Source: Trichoplusia ni (taxonomy: Eukaryota > Arthropoda > Insecta > Lepidoptera > Noctuidae). From it: DNA of 64,000 bases. Position numbers and translations under genes: made by a program. A model generated the notes under the pieces. It was not told the origin of the DNA. It saw only the letters and a list, made by a program, of their open reading frames with translations, and ran no database searches. Shown piece by piece: positions 59,300-64,000 of the stretch. The DNA lies in NCBI RefSeq assembly GCF_003590095.1, contig NC_039478.1, positions 10,044,001 to 10,108,000 on the forward strand, read 5' to 3'. Position 1 is the first letter of the stretch. Each line of letters starts with the position of its first letter.

Positions 59300-59428
59300 T
59301 TACCTTCCACTGGTAATATGGCAAACGACCAAGAAAAGCAGCACCAATATCACTACCGACCCGATCACCATGAGAAGTTGATTCAAGTTAAAACTGAGTC
59401 CGCACTCAGAATTTTTTGCTTTACCCAT
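59300..59428 (-). CDS. Micropeptide A1, single-pass membrane (42 aa)
   Basis: Starts MGKAKNSECGLSFNLNQ, followed by a strongly hydrophobic span (about 18-36) ending VVCHIT, and a short SGR tail; stop TAA. Paralogue of A2 with a four-residue longer N-terminus. First of four ORFs in 547 bases. Its hydrophobicity and size recall regulators such as sarcolamban-type peptides, but there is no sequence match I can support. A and B peptides share a layout (Cys, Asn-rich stretch, one span, Cys plus polar residue), so one may derive from the other by an older duplication; this is inference. Confidence 0.75.
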   Translation of the reverse strand: MGKAKNSECGLSFNLNQLLMVIGSVVILVLLFLVVCHITSGR

Positions 59429-59431
59429 AAT

Positions 59432-59491
59432 TTAGCCCCTTGTGCCAAAAATAGTACCGAAGTACCCACACATATTTTGAATTTGTAACAT
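59432..59491 (-). CDS. Upstream ORF before A1 (19 aa), possible relic
   Basis: ATG at 59491, 19 codons, TAA, then ATT-ATG of A1 in the same frame. The junction TAAATTATGGG is identical to that between A1 and B1. It contains NMCGYFG, faintly like the WMCKYFQG of B1. It may be only leader sequence, a regulatory upstream ORF, or a decayed B-type unit. It would be absent if an acceptor near 59442 (GGCACAAG) is used. Confidence 0.3.
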   Translation of the reverse strand: MLQIQNMCGYFGTIFGTRG

Positions 59492-59746
59492 GGCTTGTTT
59501 TTTGTGAACATTAAATATTTTTGTCTGTTTCTATGTTTTTTGATGGACACATTTTGACGTTGTTGAAGTTTAAAACAAGAAAAAAGTTTGGCAGATCTTC
59601 CTCTTTGGTTTAGTGGTGTGCTGACTAAATAAATACTTCTTGCTTTTTGTAATATTCATGGTCGATTCAATTGATGGAGGTTTGATTGAGGCAAATGAAA
59701 ATACTTCGACAGTAAATTGTGGTTAACGCATAATTTAATACCTTAC

Positions 59747-59821
59747 CAAATAACAATATAAATAAGACTAATATTTTGTACTAAGCCAGGTCACGCCTCT
59801 AATTTTCCGAGTAGTCCTTTC
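59747..59821 (-). other. Candidate 5' leader exon of the micropeptide gene
   Basis: On the minus strand, a good acceptor (AATTTCTTTTACAG) precedes 59821 and a donor (TTTG|GTAAGG) follows 59747. The 75-base exon lacks any ATG, as expected for leader sequence ahead of very short ORFs. The acceptor that would join it to the ORF exon is not obvious. Confidence 0.4.
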
Positions 59822-60172
59822 CTGTAAAAGAAATTAAACAAATTATAAAATAAAAATTCTCAAAACAAAATATTGTTAACGTATAATCTAAAAGAGAAAA
59901 AAAATTAGTTCTATTGATTACGAGAAAATGTCACGTTCTCTCACGTACAACAAATATATGCTTAAATTTCATTATTTCAGAAAAATATTATTTGTGAAAA
60001 GCATTTTTATTACTATCGTTTGCAATTTCAGTATGTTTTTGATGACTTCAGCAATTTTATTGCAACGTCAGCTCATAAATTTATTCTCGATCTCATTAAA
60101 TTTCTTAAAGCAATATGATTAGTCATTTAAAGTGCTCAATGTTTCAACATAGTAACCTTCACCAATACTTAC

Positions 60173-60300
60173 CTTAGCTACTAATATATACAGGTGAAAG
60201 AGTGATATTAATTATAATAGTCTTCATCGACCCTTGGAGACTTGTTTTCGGGACTGGAATTCTTCTTTTGCGATTTTTGTACAAAGAGCCTTAAAACTAA
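60173..60300 (-). other. Candidate alternative first exon
   Basis: Excellent donor CTAAG|GTAAGTATT at 60173 (minus strand). The 5' limit is a guess. It contains one ATG opening a 17-codon frame. Confidence 0.3.
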
Positions 60301-60561
60301 ACCCAGTTACCAAAAATAGCTTTATTACTCAACAGTAAAGTGCTTAGATATTTACAAAGATTTTCAATTCTTGTGAGGATCGAACCCAATATCGTATTTG
60401 ACAAAAAAATCTCATCAGGTAGATTCTAAATATATTTGATCCAATTTTATTTTAATTAATAAAAACCTATACCAATATAAAACGATTCAAAGGTAATGAA
60501 ACATAGAAGAGACTAATTACGTCACTTGTCAGTAAAAAGCGTGACGTCATAAAAGACTTAC

Positions 60562-60665
60562 CTTCACGTTTACGAGATAAAAGGAAAAATATGTACCCGA
60601 TATTTTTTGGAACTCTTTCTGATGGGCTTCAATTTTGTCAGATACCGAATGTCTATTTAATTATT
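60562..60665 (-). other. Candidate alternative first exon
   Basis: Excellent donor GTGAAG|GTAAGTCTT at 60562 (minus strand), no ATG in the preceding 100 bases, and a weak TATA-like ATAAAAA some 25 bases before the assumed start. The 5' limit is approximate. Confidence 0.3.
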
Positions 60666-60669
60666 TTTA

Positions 60670-61215
60670 TGTAAGTTTTGTTATAATAAACAAAGTTCAT
60701 CAAATCTTGTAACATCATCTGTATAAAAAAGACAATTATTGTATATAGGTACACAAAAAATCTTTCCTTACGTCGACCTGTGCTGCTTTTTCTATTTAAC
60801 ATGCATATCTTAGAATTTATTTTGTACCCACCATCCAAGTTAATAAAAGACATTATTTTTTCTGCCCAATTTATTAAGATTATAATAATTGATACATCCA
60901 TTGATACCCTTAACCTTTGCCATAGTGTTGTTAGTCAACCTCAAGTCTTTATACAATCTTATTTGATAGTCAACAATACATCAGCAAAAATAGCGAAAAT
61001 CAATCTTATCGATTCACAATAGAGCGCAAATTTGAATGACAGCTGATGTATGGTCGATAATTAGTTGCTTAGTATCAGCTTACCCTTAAATATAACTACA
61101 TTGAATATTATATACTCAAAGACACAGAAATGCTATTATATACGCTTATGATAATGACTACGTTTTCTGATTAAATAATCTTTGGTTTTCGCAAATAGAC
61201 CTTATGGCTATCTAC
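60670..61215. other. AT-rich spacer between micropeptide locus and SDR gene
   Basis: Opposed frames of about 80 codons (60653-60901 and 60780-61022) look AT-driven. A 27-codon minus frame at 60840-60923 has a stretch CINYYNLNKL that resembles the A-peptide N-terminus (see findings). Confidence 0.4.
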
Positions 61216-61422
61216 TTATAGTTCAGAAGAGAATACACAGTACGGCGAGTCCCGAAAGAAGAAAGAAATAATAAACAAAAACCTGTCCTTCATAAATTGA
61301 AAACGACCATATTGCTGGATTCTTAATAAGAATCCAAAAACTAAAACGAGAAGAAGAATTAAGAAGATTAATAGAAATATAAAACTAAGTACTGTGTTAA
61401 AAGCGTGGGAATCAGAAAGCAT
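61216..61422 (-). CDS. Candidate small membrane protein (68 aa) just after the SDR gene
   Basis: The ATG lies 40 bases downstream of the SDR stop on the same strand. It encodes a short polar start (MLSDSHAFN), a very hydrophobic span of about 23 residues (roughly 11-33), a basic turn (RIQQYGR), and a second hydrophobic patch (FLFIISFFF). Leu and Ile codons vary (CTT, CTC, TTA, ATC), so it is not a simple repeat. It would sit in the SDR 3' UTR or form a second cistron. The layout resembles the micropeptides further downstream, but no residue-level relationship is convincing. It could be chance in T-rich DNA. Confidence 0.3.
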   Translation of the reverse strand: MLSDSHAFNTVLSFIFLLIFLILLLVLVFGFLLRIQQYGRFQFMKDRFLFIISFFFRDSPYCVFSSEL

Positions 61423-61462
61423 ATTACATAAACCAAATAATTATAGGAAAGATGTTAATAAA

Positions 61463-63259
61463 TTACTGTTTCTTGTACTTTTTCAGGGATCTGGTGCGGC
61501 TGTTCTCCATGGACTTGGTAACCAACCAGACGCAAAGAGGCGAGGAGCAATTGTAGATGGTGTTCAACATATTGACGAAGATAGCGTGGGGGAAATATCC
61601 AGTTGTCATGATCGTGGTACCAAGGAGTGCGATGGCTGAGTGCACGAATTTCTTGGCTGTAGGAGCAAATAAAGAGCTCTTGCGGATGCCAGACATGTTG
61701 GAGCAGACGAAGCCAGGCATCACACATTGGAATGTGATCCCACTCTTGGTGTATTCCATTTCTAATCCTTCGGTGAATTTCTGGACGTAGGCCTGTTGGA
61801 GAAAAAAAATATGATGGTGATAAAAACTGAGGATTTTTTGGAAAAAAATATAGGAACTTTCATGTTGGAAGACTAAAAGTTTCTTAAAAGTATAATCTAA
61901 AGGTTTTACTAGTAAAATTAGTAACATACAATTAAAAAATACAATTATGAGCTTAAATATTGAAGTCTTATACTTAGAACGAAGCAGAGAAGAAATCCGA
62001 TTCGATCCGCTTAACTAGCAAATCAAAACTTCGATATCGAAGTTATTGATAGTCTATAAAATACCTATTAATATTTAAACTGAAAGAGAATCTAATAAAA
62101 CTTTTAATTCAAGTGTTCGACATACTTTAAAAGTAATATTGTTTAATCATGGCAGGCATGTTTGGACAAAAAAAAACCGTTTAACTTCTAACCGACCTTA
62201 GCGACCTTCGAATTGAGGGCACTGACATTATTACATTTGAATTTTGTGTTTACATCAACGCTAAATATATTTTTTTATCTTACCCACTTTCTCCCACTGC
62301 TGGGCTAAAGCCTCCCCTAAATCCCTCCACGATTATGTCCTAGGTAACATGGAACCAGTCCACGCGGTTACATATTAATATCAAAAAAAATATTTTTAAC
62401 TGAAATAATTTTTAAACCTTTATTCAGGACAAACTAGGTATTATTATGATACCTTTTCAAGACAAGTTAAAACTGTTAGTTTCAGGGGAGCAAGATGAAA
62501 TATTGTTCTCGTGTATATTCTTCACAATAGCAATTTGTTAGTGTTCCTTTTATATTTTCTATTTCATAAAATAATATTTATTTGAAATTTAGCATTGTTT
62601 TAGATACTTGATTTATTAGTAAGTCTGATATATGTATTTTGTTATGTCCATCCATTATAAATAAAAATGAAGGAGATTTTTCTTCTTTATCAAAAGCTCA
62701 CTAAGAAGTTATATCGAGATTCGTGACGTTCCAAAATAATTATTAACAATTGTTTATTAGCTTGCAGAGTTTACTTAAAAATAAGCAATCTTTATTTATC
62801 TTGTCTCGTTTTTTTACCGCGTTTCGTGTACATAAACAATAAAATAAATTAATAACTTCTACTATGTAGTCATCGCTTACTTACTAAATATTTATTTTAT
62901 CTATTGGACATCCAAAACTTAAAATCAAACAGTCTCCGATGGACAGAATTTAAACCAAGAAACATTTAACTATTCCACCTTTAAATGGAAAGTAAAAAAT
63001 ACAATTTCAACAATTATCAGCAAATCTTCCTTAACACTAGCTACAGAAAAAACTCTATAGAACAAAAAAGAAGATCGCCGTAGTATTTACCTTAGTAGCA
63101 GCATAAACAGTGAGCATCGGGCTCGGAATGATGGAGGAAGCTGATCCGATGTTGATGACCACTCCTTTGCCTCTCTTCACCATGGCTGGCATGATTAAGT
63201 TTGTCATGCGAGTCACTGACACCACGTTTGCCTTGATCAGGTTGGAGATTATGGTGTCC
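61463..63259 (-). CDS. Short-chain dehydrogenase/reductase, 17-beta-HSD12 / ketoacyl-CoA reductase type (3' exons, partial)
   Basis: Two minus-strand exons: 63259-63091 (acceptor TTTCACCAG; donor CTAAG|GTAAAT) and 61792-61463 (acceptor CTCCAACAG; stop 61463-61465), separated by a 1298-base intron. They give the last 165 residues. The SDR active site is intact: Asn in IKANVVS, Ser in VINIGSASS, and Tyr/Lys in VYAATK (YxxxK), the intron falling right after that Lys. The Rossmann TGxxxGxG part is missing because the gene continues past 64000. The C-terminus ends KYKKQ, a KxKxx-type ER retrieval signal, fitting an ER-membrane enzyme. Relatives reduce 3-ketoacyl-CoA in fatty acid elongation or keto-steroids. 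The intact Tyr argues against the inactive HSDL1 type. Confidence 0.93.
61930..63085. other. SDR intron
   Basis: Intron sequence, AT-rich. A reversed LINE tail remnant ('cccactgctgggctaaagcc') lies at 62293-62365. No other feature. Confidence 0.7.
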
Positions 63260-63264
63260 CTGGT

Positions 63265-64000
63265 GAAACAAACGAGAAATGATTTAAGTGTTTTCGTGAG
63301 TCACATATTGAGCTAATTCATTTTGGTCAAGTCCTAAGTAAATAAGGCTGAATGATTGAAATGGGATTTGGTTGTTGCAGATAACAGATAGACTGATGGT
63401 ATTTGTCTTATTGATACATTTATTTTTACGTAGACCAGTGATTATCCCCACCCAGTGTCCCTGAAATGGACAGTCCGGTCCGGTAGCTATCATTTTCAGG
63501 GAAAGTCAACACAATGGGACTCAGTGGACTAACGTAGTCGCCGTGGATGGCTTAGGAAACAGTGACAGGATGATCTAAATACTTATCGCAAGGATTGGTT
63601 CCATGTGGCCCGGGATTGTTGACAGTGACTCGTTTGTAGTGACAACATTATGTGAGTAATATACTAATTATATGCTATGCTTATAACACACTCAGAATGA
63701 ACTTGCCAAAAATGCATACACAATTACGAAAAGTGATTTTGGAATTAATTTTGTCGCACATAATTATTTTTATGTCCTCTTGACATTTATTTATCATTCA
63801 CCTTTATTCAATGCAAAATCATTCGAAAGGCGTATGATCTTTGGAAATAAATAAATAAATTCAATTTCGCTGCAACCAAAATTGTAATTAAGAAGAACAA
63901 TTTTGAGTCTTATAGTATTAAACCATTTCATTAATATTTTGGAACCTATAAGCATTCAATTATTTTCCACCTCGTTTTTCAATTTTGGGAATAATTCCAA
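63265..64000. other. SDR intron to the window edge, with a LINE relic
   Basis: No further SDR exon is recognisable. At about 63540-63640 the plus strand encodes 'DDLNTYRKDWFHVARD', the conserved tail block of lepidopteran LINEs, with decayed flanks. Confidence 0.6.

Noticed and set aside
61394..61790. Plus-strand frames of 81 and 77 codons and a second minus-strand frame of 90 codons over the SDR exon
   Set aside because: Shadows of the SDR last exon, whose frame holds the family motifs and ER signal.
1..64000. CRISPR arrays, bacterial operons, riboswitches, integrated viral genes
   Set aside because: Nothing of the kind was seen; spliced genes and insect-type repeats indicate a eukaryotic nuclear genome.

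Overview
The window looks like nuclear DNA from a moth or butterfly (Lepidoptera). It is AT-rich and gene-poor, and it is packed with short repeats whose sequences match families typical of lepidopteran genomes: Helitron-like elements ending in CTAG, tRNA-headed SINEs, and fragments carrying 'CCCACTGCTGGGC' LINE tails. The species assignment is inference from repeat content and gene structure; no search could be run.

Layout. 1-15 kb: repeat-rich DNA with a PIF/Harbinger-type MITE, Helitrons, a SINE with a perfect 15-bp target duplication, and a seven-unit heat-shock-element array at 9.65 kb. 15.2-18.0 kb (+): a two-exon two-pore-domain potassium channel (K2P) gene. Its annotated frame ends at TGA-C but stays open for 55 more codons, so it is a candidate for stop-codon readthrough or a recent nonsense allele. 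18.3-20.2 kb: a LINE tail with target duplication, then a coding-like but broken region. 20-58 kb: long non-coding DNA with scattered repeats, including two precisely readable nested insertions (a TA-target MITE inside a Helitron, and a hAT-like MITE inside a SINE).

58.7-60.7 kb (-): the most interesting locus. Four very short ORFs (42, 40, 41 and 41 codons) lie head to tail within 547 bases in the order A1-B1-A2-B2, separated by 3, 34 and 6 bases. Each encodes a single-pass membrane micropeptide. A1 resembles A2 and B1 resembles B2, with many synonymous differences at conserved residues, so this is a duplicated two-cistron unit under protein-level selection. The ORFs are far too short for ordinary gene calling. 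Upstream splice signals suggest spliced 5' leader exons.

61.2-64 kb (-): the last two coding exons of a short-chain dehydrogenase/reductase of the 17-beta-HSD12 / 3-ketoacyl-CoA reductase type, with its 5' part beyond the right edge. A 68-codon hydrophobic ORF starts 40 bases after its stop. The SDR, this ORF and the micropeptide array share a strand, but no functional link among them is demonstrated.
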